Assembly: GCA_963971285.1 (NCBI GenBank)
Contig: OZ020262.1
Coordinates: 12,007,308 to 12,071,307, forward strand
Direction of reading: 5' to 3'
Source: Astropecten irregularis
Lineage: Eukaryota > Echinodermata > Asteroidea > Paxillosida > Astropectinidae
Length of the DNA: 64,000 bases
Positions 1 through 10,800 of the stretch are shown piece after piece; position 1 is the first letter of the stretch, and each line of letters begins with the position of its first letter. The notes under the pieces are model-generated. The model was not told the DNA's origin and ran no database searches. It saw only the letters and a program-made list of their open reading frames with translations. The translations under genes and the position numbers were made by a program.

Positions 1-540
1 AATCCCACAGTTACTTTTCATAACCGAAATCAAACATAGATTAAAAAGATTATAATACCAGTATACTCTGGAAATATTAAGCATTAATTTGTTAGCAGCT
101 TAGCCAATTGATTGCCTGCACGCACGAGGAGGTGAACTTGCACTTGAGTATTATGCACTGCATGGTGATATTTATTTCACGAGTGGTGTGTAAATGACTG
201 CTGCAGACAAATTAGGGCACGTGCTGCAGCTACACAGTCTGTTTCCACCAAAATGAACTTATTCAACATGCAAACATGATCCGAAAAAATATTCTAATTA
301 AAGAATGAAATTTGTTTTGTTTTATTCTGTTTTGTTGGTTCATTTTTTCCTTCTTTTGCTTTTGTTTTTGTTTGTTTGGGGCAGTTTATATTTTAAAATG
401 CACAAACAGTAACTGAACCATCTACGTGTGGTATGTTTATAATATGACGAAACTACGAATGTAAAACAAATACATTCCAGAAACAAAGGTAAACTCAACG
501 AAAAAGTTTGTAGTAAAAAATACAAAATGTAAAAAATTAT
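1..540 (-). promoter_or_regulatory. Upstream region of a family member lying off the left edge
   Basis: This stretch reads, in the same orientation, like the plus-strand sequence at about 52230-52590, which is the 5' flank of minus-strand gene 9. Shared landmarks are an inverted CCAAT-type block (agccaattgattgcctgc near 101-118), 'gtgtgtaaatgactgc' near 187-202, a 'gcagctacac' and 'accaaa' stretch near 224-252, and a run ending 'acgaatgtaaaac' near 456-468. The implied transcription unit runs leftward out of the window. No coding sequence is visible here. The homology is by eye and gapped, so the ends are approximate. Confidence 0.5.
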
Positions 541-1547
541 GTCGGACAAAATGGCGGCAATTTGCCGGATCTTAAAATAACGTGTTGTGATTGGTCAATT
601 TGTCAAGGGGCGTGGCCTACTGGATCGGTGTATTGTAAAGGTATGTTTCTACCATCACCATCTTTATACCCTGTAAGTTATAGGTAAATCTGTGGAGATT
701 TTTGTTTCGGTATGCTACGCGGCAAAGTATGGGACTACCTTTAGGTCCTGTTTAAGACATTCAGATTACAAGTCGATACTCAACTATACAGCCGTTCAAC
801 ACGTTCATCATCATCAACAATATCAGAGAGAATTACTAGACATTTATAGCTGTTGTAAACAGCACACAAGGCTTTTCCGCATATGAAATACATTGCTTCT
901 CACCGTATTAATACTAATGTGTCACAACGAAAGAACTTTCCTTATATTGACATTTGGCAAAATAATCGTGATCCTAGCTCTTTCCACTTTTAAATGAGGA
1001 GCAACTTCCTGTTTGACCGGAAGTAGAGGTCACAGAGGTCAAGCAATGTGTCACAAAGAGAGACCTTCCCTAACTTTGACATTTGTCGAAAGAATCAACT
1101 TGATATCTCAAACGGTTGATTATGTGTTGACTTTTAAAGATTTTAATTATTAAATCTAAATTGCTTGTAATTTGGCACCTGATGACGTCATTATGACGTA
1201 AACATTAGGCACGCATCTAGCCTATAATGACTTTGGTTAAGATTGACTGCTTAAAAGTGACCAAAGTGGGTGTCCGAACAAAACGTGTGCAAAGTCTATG
1301 GGCCATGACGACAAGAAGAAGAAGAGGAAGAAAAACTAAAAAAAAAAATAAGAACAAAAATAAAGGCTTTTCAAAAACGGATGTATGGAGGATATGTAGG
1401 TCTTTCTCTGTGTCATGAAAGTATACGAGTTATGACAATGACACGGTCTATACGATTTAAAATGGTATACATCCACAATATATAATAACAACATGCATTT
1501 CAATGCCCGATAGAAATAATTCAATTATGTCAGAAATGTGTGAATAT
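541..1547. other. Spacer without a recognisable gene
   Basis: No exon of the PAN-ApeC family and no other recognised coding sequence is seen. The short open frames here look like chance. Features noted are a palindromic CRE-type octamer TGACGTCA at 1183-1190 followed by a second TGACGT, and two AGGTCA half-sites spaced by three bases at 1027-1041. An A/G-rich run lies at about 1310-1370. None of these can be tied to a gene with confidence. Confidence 0.5.
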
Positions 1548-1738
1548 CTTTGATAACCTGTGTATCTCATGGTATTAATGTCACACGCTAAGTGCACAAT
1601 CTTGAATAACAAGGCTTTTAATATTTATCTTTTTTTTAACAAAATCAAATCCAAACCTGGGGAAATAGCAAACCAACAGTGAAGCCAAAGTCAGCCAGCA
1701 TGTCAGCAATAGCCAAAGCAGAACCGACATTAAGAACT
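1548..1738 (-). repeat. Inverted, decayed copy of a family 3' flank
   Basis: The reverse complement aligns with the 3' flanks of the tandem genes, for example 18015-18165 and 32270-32390. Shared pieces in order are 'ttgataacctgt', 'atctca', 'aaatcc', 'ggggaa.tagcaaa' and 'agccaaagt', ending in a short stretch of the agccaaagcagaa-type repeat. The order and orientation are those expected of the tail of a minus-strand unit placed just right of the upstream region at 1-540. No gene body is attached to it. Confidence 0.55.
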
Positions 1739-1740
1739 AA

Positions 1741-2342
1741 CTGATAAATTCTAAATTTAAAATTGGAATAGGAACATGCAACGATGTAGATGCGTCACGC
1801 GCTCGACCCTTTTGGCAGTCACTTCATGCACCAGTCGTTAACAGAATTTGTGAAATATAACCATGCCTTGCGGAATACTCACGTGCAAGGTAAAGGTATG
1901 CACTAGAAGTAACCGCCTTCACGTACGTGCAGGCACTCTATTGGCTGAGCTGCCAACAAACAACTGTTGAATATTCATAAACGTGTGGGTGTACACTATA
2001 ATGAATTAATTTCTATTATGAAGATTTACTTTGTGATTCACTTGTGTGCTGTGTATTGCATGGCTGTGACGTTGATGATTTTGAAGTGCGCATGTCAAGT
2101 GACCTCTTAGTGTCGGTCACTGTGACGTATTGAAGACGATGTACACAACTCCCTTAAACGCTCAACACTCGGATGACTTCACGATCGCTTGCTATGTGGG
2201 GATTGCGCAGTAAGAAATTTCTCATTATAGGATTCGCACGTATAAAATAATATCAGTTTCGCTACAGACGAGTATCTGACGACAATTTCAGAAGAACGGT
2301 CAGCCACATTGAGCTTGCATCTGAACTTGGTCAGAATCACAC
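1741..2342 (+). promoter_or_regulatory. Upstream region of gene 1 with a TATA box
   Basis: The region aligns with the 5' flanks of the other group A genes. It holds the shared inverted CCAAT block (TCTATTGGCTGAGCTGC from 1937) and two TGACGT half-sites near 2065 and 2123. A canonical TATAAAA lies at 2241-2247, about 100 bases before the ATG. The start-proximal sequence 'cttggtcagaatcacac' is shared by the family. The ~55-base segment that carries a full TGACGTCA in genes 3-6 is absent here. A TSS near 2270 is inferred from the TATA box. Confidence 0.55.
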
Positions 2343-5325
2343 ATGAAGGATATCGGACAGATATCATTGAAGCTCGTCCTGGCAATGTATATCATAGCAG
2401 CTCAGATGCCAGGCTTGTTGGGTGATGGTAGTTGCCCAGGCTTACGCACAAACGAGTTGGATGCCATCAAAAAGATGTCACTACAGAATATCCTGCACGC
2501 CCTCAAAGAGATGGCCCTCCGTGGTCACACCATCGAGGAATATCAAGACAAGAGCCGCATCAGGTGCACCAAGCTGTGTCTCGACAACGACAAGTGTCGA
2601 TCATTCAACCACGACAAAACCAACGGCATTTGTCAGTTGAACGACGCTCGAAACGTCACCTTTCCGGGAGATATGTATCAGGACAAGAGTTTCTCATACT
2701 ACGACGGTTGTAAGGTAATTATTCTCTCGTTTTAGAAATATCATTCATACAGTATACAATCGCCTCCTTTGCTTATTTTTCATATTAATGCAGCTTGATG
2801 AATATTCAAAGTTCCATCTTAACTAATTTTGAGAAGCTGTATTGAGAAGCTATTTCACGTTTATGTGGACGTTTTGCACAATTTATGTTCATTCAATCCA
2901 ATTGCCGTAACTTGTATGAAAAAGGAAAAAGACAAATTGTAAGAAATCGAATACGTATTTCCTCCCTCGTTGTTTGACACGGAAATCTACCTCCGCCGCT
3001 TATACTTCTACTTATTTGAATTGTGGCATTAAAAACTGGAGGGATATTTTAGTACAAAGAGGATTTGCGCACGTTATTCCTGCATATTAAAGAGGTTTCG
3101 CAAGCGGACGGATACGGTTAGTTGACCGGATATGTCACCAGTATTTGTGTAATTATAACGTCTCAGTTTTTCCGCTATCCGTTACACGTCTTCGAGGCAC
3201 GGATATCTTGCTCGATACGCGTAAGTGTTAAACGCGTACCGAATATCAGTATTTTCGCAATTCTCCGTTCATTGTTTTGTCATGTCCATGATTAGATTCA
3301 AACGAAAGGATTTGCTGAACACGAATATGTTGTTTCTATGCATTTCAAAACTTCAGAATAAGACAAAATCAGCCTCAAATTCAGGTAAAAAAGTGGTTCT
3401 CCGTTGTCGGAAATAGACTTCACTATTAAGCGAAACATCGGATCGGCTGTTGTCGTTTGTGGATAGCTAAACATACGCGTATGCGTATCCGTTCGCATGC
3501 GAAACCTATATTCAACGGTAACACACTGGCTGCCTCTTTCAGCCGTGACTAATGTAGTTAATGAGAGCTTGGCAACTTGCTTTTGTGTTGCAATAATGTC
3601 ACGGCCACAGTGCCACCATTCTACCCGTTGCATGTAGATACGGTATAGCAGACAGTTAAGCACGTTTTTGCCTTATAATGTGCCACTAATTCCAATAAAC
3701 AGTTTCCATAGCAACTATTAACAAAGTGGGGTTTTGTTCGTGAAGGGTATATGAGCGCTGTCGGTGAAGTTTATTAAAGCTTCGGAAATCGCTTTCGGGT
3801 CGCATGAAAGTCAGGGTCGTCATTCTATTAATGCGGCACAACATGTGGCCGGTGAAACGTGCTTGTGTATCGTAATAGCCATGATCTCAACGCTAGCTTC
3901 CAGTGCAACAAATGACCGTCTATAATTGACGAAAAGTGCAGATTTATTTATAAGTCATTGAAAAGTGAAAAAAGAAAAACTGTTCGTGTTACTTAGATGT
4001 TGTTGAGTTTTAACCAAGGAATGTAATTCAGTTAGAAAGAGAAAGAGGACAGCTAATTTAATTATGGCATCAAGACTGCATGTATCGTATTCTGTTTCGT
4101 CTGTCAACTATGAGCATCATATTAATTGCAGTAAAAACACAGACGGGCAATCTTCTCCTGTTCCATTTCAGAACCACACTTAGTTAAAAAGAATAGAATA
4201 CAAGGTGTACACGCAAATCTTCAACTTAAGCGGAATGTACACAGTCAACAAATTCGGTAGCATTGTCGGTTGACCAAGTAGCTTGTTGCTAGCAATGTCG
4301 GTGTACACAGAGGCTGTATGAACACTGTCAACAAATTATGTGTTTGAGATCAAGTGTTTGAGATTCTAAGATGGCGTTCGTAACCGTGCAAAAGGCAGAA
4401 TTATCAGTTCCAGTAAGGGGAGTTAAACGGTCTTTAAAAAAAGAAGATAGTTTAAACTGAGATTGAAGATCGTCACACCCACTATTGGCGTGGTTTCTTT
4501 CAACCAAGATCATTGGCTATGGTATTATGCCTTTTTTAACGTAGAGTTCTGAGTTCACTGGTTACTGGCCGTCGGGTACCTACGGTCTACCGATGTCAGT
4601 CGCCGGTTGCCCGACTGTTGATGGGTTTGATTGGGAAACCGGCTACCGATTCCACGATACGGACAGTGGTACTCCAAATAACAAGTGGTCAGACGGACTG
4701 CACCTCAAGGGACCGTACGGGCTGGATGACATGTACCAACACTTCTGCATGAAGACGGTGGACCGTGTCGGCCACGGTGGAGCATGGCCAGAGGGGAAAT
4801 ACTGCGTCTTCAAATATAGAAGCCACTGCCCCACAAGTAAGTGTTCTGCTTTTCCCTCACTATTGATTGGAAATGCCGACGATGATTATATTCTCATCAC
4901 AGTGTATTATGCAGAGAAATGCCAAATATAAATAAAATCTCTTCATTATTTTACCCACTACTTATATAGATATGCAAACCGGTTCAATATACTGGGATGA
5001 CCAAGACAACAGAAATAAGAATAGCATCAATGGGACCGTGCCATCGGGGCAGTACGACGATAACACCCGCATCGACTACTGCTGCATGACCAGCGGCAGT
5101 GCATCCCAGCCGATCGCTCTGCCAACAGGTAGCCCGTTCTACCTGTTCCCCTACACCGCGGAGTGTCAGCAGGTGCAGGGCATGACGGTGACCCAGGAAT
5201 GGTTCTTCTGGGATGGAGACGGCGACATAGATGAAAATCCAAGAGGAGGTCACCCTCGCTACAAGCAGCATGGAGAGGACTTTTACATATACTATTGCTA
5301 CTACGAGGCTTTACAACATGGCTAA
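2343..5325 (+). CDS. Gene 1: secreted PAN/Apple + ApeC (apextrin-like) protein, group A
   Basis: Coding exons are 2343-2714, 4545-4836 and 4970-5325 (339 aa), with donors AAG|GTAATT and ACAA|GTAAGT and acceptors GTAG| and ATAG|. Residues 1-27 look like a signal peptide with cleavage before DGSC. Residues 31-123 form a PAN/Apple-like domain with six cysteines (31, 75, 79, 85, 97, 123) and an N-glycosylation sequon NVT at 104. ApeC runs from W132 to the C-terminal YYCYY, with WPSGTYGLP, GLHLKG, FCMKT, YCCMTSG and LPTGSPFYLF motifs. It probably binds bacterial wall components outside the cell, by family inference. Oddities are that the cysteine after DRVG in exon 2 and the one in the WDC motif of exon 3 are both replaced by glycine (14 mature cysteines instead of 16), and that this copy keeps a TATA box. 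A possible AATAAA lies at 5630-5635. Confidence 0.88.
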
Positions 5326-6407
5326 CAGACCTCTGGCAAAACAAAAATGATAATTAGAATTTTATCTATACCGGGAATGGGTCATTAGGGAGACCTTCTC
5401 AGTGGGTCGTGCACAAACTTTACTTATTTGTAAACATCCACCAAACCAATGAACTTGAAATTGACATATGTTCATATTAAGCGCGTTCTCTGTCTTCTAT
5501 TAAAATATGGATACATGTAGTAAGAACATGTCTTTGAAAGGTAGCTGTTATAATAGGGAAACACCGAACAGTCTCCCTATTTGCAGATGTCTCCCAAATG
5601 TTCACTTTTAGACTCTAAAGTGTCTCCCTAATAAAACAATGTATACAAATACTAAAAACAAAAGATAAGTGTTAAAAAATCTAGAAATAAATGTGCCTAT
5701 GTCACATTTTGCAGAAGTCAATTATAAGATTAAGAAACATCAATTGAGCTTTAACACAAACAGAATTAACAAACAAATCAACCAACCAAAAAAAACCCAG
5801 ATAAACAAATAAAACAAGAAAATTTGAAAGTATGGATAGAATTAATTAGCCTAATTAGTACCTTAATCTTTTTCACTCCAAGTTATCTGTTAAGTTGCGA
5901 TAATGGATCACTTTATTTTTTTTTAAGGTTGAAAAATGATTCTCAAACTTTGTAGAAGTGCAAAGTCATGTAAGCATGCTTACAATTGTTTATATATTCG
6001 ATCTTTTGAGAATGTAAACTTGTAATCAAAGTGGTTTAAATTGGAGCTTAAAACTACGTCTCTGAATTCAACGTTTAGCCCCTTACAAGGATGTGTATCA
6101 TAGCATAGCATGCGGTAAACATGTATATTTAATTGACTTTAAGTCTGGTAATTTAATGACATATTTACCGTCCAAAATATATATAATAGGGTCTGTGATG
6201 GGGAATGAAAATGGCTGAAATGATGGTCTGATCATCATAATATGTTATTGTATTAGGCCTACACGATTAGTCATGCTTTTTACAAGAGAGCGTTCATTCC
6301 AATAACACGGCTTCATAATGCGCTTTTTGTATTCAGAAACTTGCATCTAGTTTACTCTTTCTATTCTTATTTTCTCTTCGTTAGGTATTTCCACAATATA
6401 ATCGACG
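5326..6407. other. 3' flank of gene 1, no further gene
   Basis: AT-rich sequence with no recognised exon. A candidate polyadenylation signal AATAAA occurs at 5630-5635, about 305 bases after the stop codon. Several scattered GTCTCCCT or GGGAGAC motifs occur between 5387 and 5630. The 12-mer repeat that follows most other genes is missing and is replaced by the minisatellite starting near 6408. Confidence 0.5.
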
Positions 6408-7200
6408 CATATACTGTAGTAACAATTTAAATACCGCTTTGTGTATTTGTGAGCACGTAACAGTTTCAATAGCCCTTTGAGTATTTGTGAGCGCGTAAAC
6501 ATTTCAATAGCGCTTTGTGTAATTGTGAGCACGTAACAATTTCAAAAGCGCTTTGTGTATTTGTGAGCGCGTAACAATTTCAATAGCGCTTTGTGTATTT
6601 GTGAGCACGTAACAATTTCAATAGCGCTTTGTGTATTTGTGAGCACGTAACAATTTCAATAGCGCTTTGTGTATTTGTGAGCACGTAACAATTTCAATAG
6701 CGCTTTGAGTATTTGTAAGTAGCAATTTCAAAAGCGCTTTGAGTATTTGTAAGTATAGCAATTTCAATAGCGCTTTGTGTAATTGTGAGCACGTAACAAT
6801 TTCAATAGCGCTTTGAGTATTTGTAAGTAGCAATTTCACTAGCGCTTTGAGTATTTGTGAGCACGTAACAATTTCAATAGCGCTTTGAGTATTTGTAAGT
6901 AGCAATTTCAATAGCGCTTTGAGTATTTGTAAGTAGCAATTTCAATAGCGCTTTGAGTATTTGATAGTAGCAATTTCAATAGCGCTTTGTGTAATTGTGA
7001 GCACGTAACAATTTCAATAGCGCTTTGAGTATTTGTAAGTAGCTATTTCAATAGCGCTTTGAGTATTTGATAGTAGCAATTTCAATAGCGCTTTGTGTAA
7101 TTGTGAGCACGTAACAATTTCAATAGCGCTTTGAGTATTTGTGAGCGCGTAACAATTTCAATAGCGCTTTGTGAGTTTGTGAGCACGTAACAACTTGTAG
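6408..7200. repeat. Minisatellite of 34- and 38-bp monomers
   Basis: About twenty head-to-tail monomers with core 'caatttcaatagcgctttg'. The 38-bp form continues 'tgtatttgtgagcacgtaa' and the 34-bp form continues 'agtatttgtaagtag'. The two forms are interspersed in a non-random looking order, and each carries the palindrome AGCGCT. The array lies between genes 1 and 2. The short leftward open frames are a by-product of the repeat. Confidence 0.9.
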
Positions 7201-7813
7201 CTCTGTCACGCAATTAAATTTTCATCGCAGTTTCCGTTAATTTCCAACCAGGCATAAAATGAATTGTGAAATATCACCCTGCAGTGCGCAATACATGTAC
7301 TTACATACAACGTAAAGGAGTGCACTAATTAAGTCACCGTCATGTACGTGCTGGCAATCTATTGGCTGAGCTGCGAACGAACAACTGTTGAATATTCATT
7401 AAAGTGTGGGTAAACACAAAAATGTTGTTATGAATACATGTAGTTAATTTGTGATTCGCTGGTGTAATGTGTATTGCAGATGTGAAAATAAAAGATGAAA
7501 ATGAATCGTTGTTAACAAAGAAAATCGAGCTGTGACATTGATAATTCTGAATTGCGCATGTCATACGACCTCTCGGTATAGGTCACTTGTGACCGAGCGA
7601 AAACGATGTACACAACTCCCTTAAACGCTCAACACACGGATGACTCCATGAACGCTTGCTTCTTGTGGACTGCGCAGTTAGATATTTCACATTTTGGTGT
7701 TCGAACGTATAGGTATACTAGCGTGTTAACAGACAAGTATTAGGCGACAATTTCAGAAGAACGGTCAGCCACATAATTATTTAGCTTGCATCTGAACTTG
7801 CTCAGAATCAAAC
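7201..7813 (+). promoter_or_regulatory. Upstream region of gene 2
   Basis: Homologous to the 5' flank of the other group A genes. The inverted CCAAT block (TCTATTGGCTGAGCTGC) starts at 7358, and a conserved 'cgacctctcggtataggtcac' stretch lies near 7567. As in gene 1, the ~55-base segment with TGACGTCA found in genes 3-6 is absent. The position matching the gene 1 TATA box reads 'cgtataggtata' near 7707, a weak TATA at best. Confidence 0.5.
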
Positions 7814-10800
7814 ATGAAGGATATCGGGCAAATATCATTGAAGCTCGTCATGGCAATGTTTATCATAGCAACCCATATGCCAGGCTTGTTGGGTGATGGT
7901 AGTTGCCCAGGCTTACGCACAAAATTGGATGCCATGAAAAAGATGTCACTTCAGAATATCCTGCACGCCCTCAAAGAGATGGCCCTCCGCGGTCACACCA
8001 TTGAGGAATATCAAGACAAGAGCCGCATCAGGTGCACCAAGCTGTGTCTCGACAACGACAAGTGTCGATCATTCAACCACGACAAAACCAACGGCATTTG
8101 TCAGTTGAACGACGCTCGAAACGTCACCTTTCCGGGAGATATGCATCAGGACGAGAGTTTCTCATACTATGACCTTTGTATTAAGGTAATTCTTCTCCCT
8201 TGCTTTGCACGTGTTTCAAATCTTAAGAACACAATAGGCTTCTTGTTGGTCTCCCTGTGTGTTTTGTTCGTTTACAGTATCTCATACTACTACGGTTGTA
8301 AGGTAATTTTTCTCTTGTTTGTGGGTTTATTTGAACATGGTTTACTCTCGTCTTCTTTTCTAAATTTCTTAGTCAAAACAACTGATGTATATTCAAATTT
8401 CCATCCTAATCAAAATGGGAGAAGCTGTAAAATGTATGTAATGTGTGGTGAAGATGCTTGTATAGAGGGATTGGGAGAAACATGACAAATTTACACTTTA
8501 AAGTCTGTACTATACATGTATAGCGTTGTGCATACTTTCTGTGGATTCAATCCAATTGCCGTAACTTGAACGAAACAGAAAACAAAATAGAATACTAAAA
8601 ATCATAATACGGTATTTCCCCTCTCGTTTTTTGTGCACGAAAACCTTTATTATTTCCTTTGTGTAAGCTTACTTATTTGTTTTGAATACCCCAAGAATGA
8701 AGGGATATTTGCGTAAATTGAGGGTCAGCACACGATGTACCTGCATTATTACATTTAACCGTAACACACGGGTGGTCTTTTCCTACGTGGTTATTTAATT
8801 AATAAGAGATTCGCATCCACATTTGTGTTTCGATCATGTCAAGGCCGGATGGCCACCCTTCTACCTGCTGGTGTTGGAAACGACTAAATTGTTTGACGGC
8901 TAAGCGCGGTTGTGCCTAACAATGACCGGCTTCCTGTAACTAGTTTCCATAGCAACTAATAACAAAACTGTGAGAGAAGTTCATTAGAGCTTCGAGACAC
9001 GCTTTTGTGTTGCATGGAATTCAGGGCCACCGTCGACACAGCATGTGGGCGGTGGAGCAGCTTGTGAATTAATAATGGTCTCCTGACCATAGCTAGTTTC
9101 CAGAGCAACCGACAAAAAAAAGAATTGCGTACGTGACGGGTATTGGGTGCGGGTTTTTTTTTTGCATCCATATTCAAACAACAACAACAACAACGGCACA
9201 CAAGAAACGTCTTTTTCGTGAAATAGATTTCAAATGACGGCGTGAAAGTTTGTTCGGTGATTTCGTTTCAATCTCTACCATTAGGAAGAAATGATAGAAA
9301 GGAATAAACATCACTATTAAACAAAAATACCACACGTGGTAAACACTATCCATTGGGGAGTGGAGTAGGAAGCTGGCAATTTTAAAGGCCGATGCAAACT
9401 TTCAACCATTTTGGTAACATTCTCGATACCATGTAGATCAGGTACCTTGTTTACTACAGTGTACACAGGGCAACGGCGTCATTAACAACTTGGTATCCAC
9501 ATAATCACCAAATAACTACAAGGGAAACTGAGTGAACATCAAAATCATTGAAAAGTGAACAAAGACAAACTGAATGGAGCGAGGTTTAATCAGTGACGGA
9601 AGCGACCTCAGGAATACTGAACCGGCGCTCCCTCCAACTGAGCTACCAATCCCCCACTTTGGTGGTGTCCCTAATGGGAGACTTTGGAGAATCGGCCTTC
9701 AAGTGAACAGCGCACGCGCACACAATTGTGAGCATGCGCGCGTTGTTTTTCGCGTGCGCGCGCGTGCGGTGTTGTGCTCGCGCGTGCGCTGTTGACTTGA
9801 AGACCGATTCTCCAAAGTCTCCCATTATTGCTAATAATCTTTTCTCGTCTGGCAGTTAGAAGCCATCAAACCACGCATATAGGCCTACTGATATATTCCA
9901 AGGATTATTTCATCGATACGCGCAGCATTTATAACGCTGCAACCTGAGATATAGCTGCATATAGCGGTATGTTAGTGGTTTCGTGGCTTCTGACTGCCAA
10001 AAGAGCAAAGATAATTGACAATTAGGTACAAGACCAACGTAAGGAGGCTGGGTAGCTCAGTTGGTGGGAGCTAGCGCCGATGCAGTATTCCGGAGGTCCC
10101 TGCTTGGAGTCCCTCCCAATTTTTCTTGTTCACTTCTCAATGACAATTTGGTAGCATGTTACTCAAATTTACTGAGATGATAACGAACGAATGTAGATGC
10201 TACCGTGATGTTGCTGAGTTGTAACCAATTATTATGGTCTAAATCGCATGACATACCTGTTGTCGTGTGACTTGGACAAAATGGCAGCCTCTATGTAATG
10301 GAACAAAAAGGAATATGACCAACTCAATGACTTATGGTTAAGCTGTATCGTCTTCTCTCTAATTGGTTATGGTGTCATGCTTCTTACGTATAGAGTACAG
10401 AGTTCACTGGACTCTGGCCGTCGGGCAAATGCGGTCTACCAATGCCGGTCGCCGGTTGCCCGACTGCTGATGGTTTTAACTGGGAAACCGGTTATCGATT
10501 ACACGACACGGAGAGTGCTGATCCAAATAACAACTGGTCGGCCGGACTGCACCTCAAGGGACCGTACGGGGTAGATGACATGTACCAACACTTCTGCATG
10601 AAAACGGTGGACCGTGTCGGCTACTGTGACACAGAATGGCCACAAGGGGAATACTGCGTCTTCAAATATGGAGACAACTGCCCCACAAGTGAGTTCATGA
10701 GACCATCTAGTCCATATATATATGATCTAGTCCATCTAAGTTTGATAGCTTGATTAAGGGCATGTTTGTTTCACGCAAAGGATCCGATATTTTGGGATCC

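Noticed and set aside
1027..1041. AGGTCA direct repeat with three-base spacer as a nuclear receptor site
   Set aside because: Short motif in a region with no assigned gene. The chance expectation is not negligible and nothing else supports it.
2432..2713. Second-frame open readings over the PAN exon (about 93 codons)
   Set aside because: Shadow of the PAN coding frame, which has the signal peptide, cysteine pattern and correct splice phases.
6408..7200. CRISPR-like regular repeat
   Set aside because: Monomers are contiguous with no unique spacers, and the DNA is eukaryotic. It is a minisatellite.
8185..8302. A 25-base mini-exon between the two donors of genes 2-4
   Set aside because: A 3' splice site at ttacag|TATCTC would give an exon not divisible by three and an immediate TAA in phase 0. 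The second-donor explanation keeps the frame and fits better.
10043..10115. Possible functional tRNA gene
   Set aside because: Only box A is well matched. The second half and acceptor stem do not fold into a cloverleaf, and the sequence continues into a SINE tail found in other copies.
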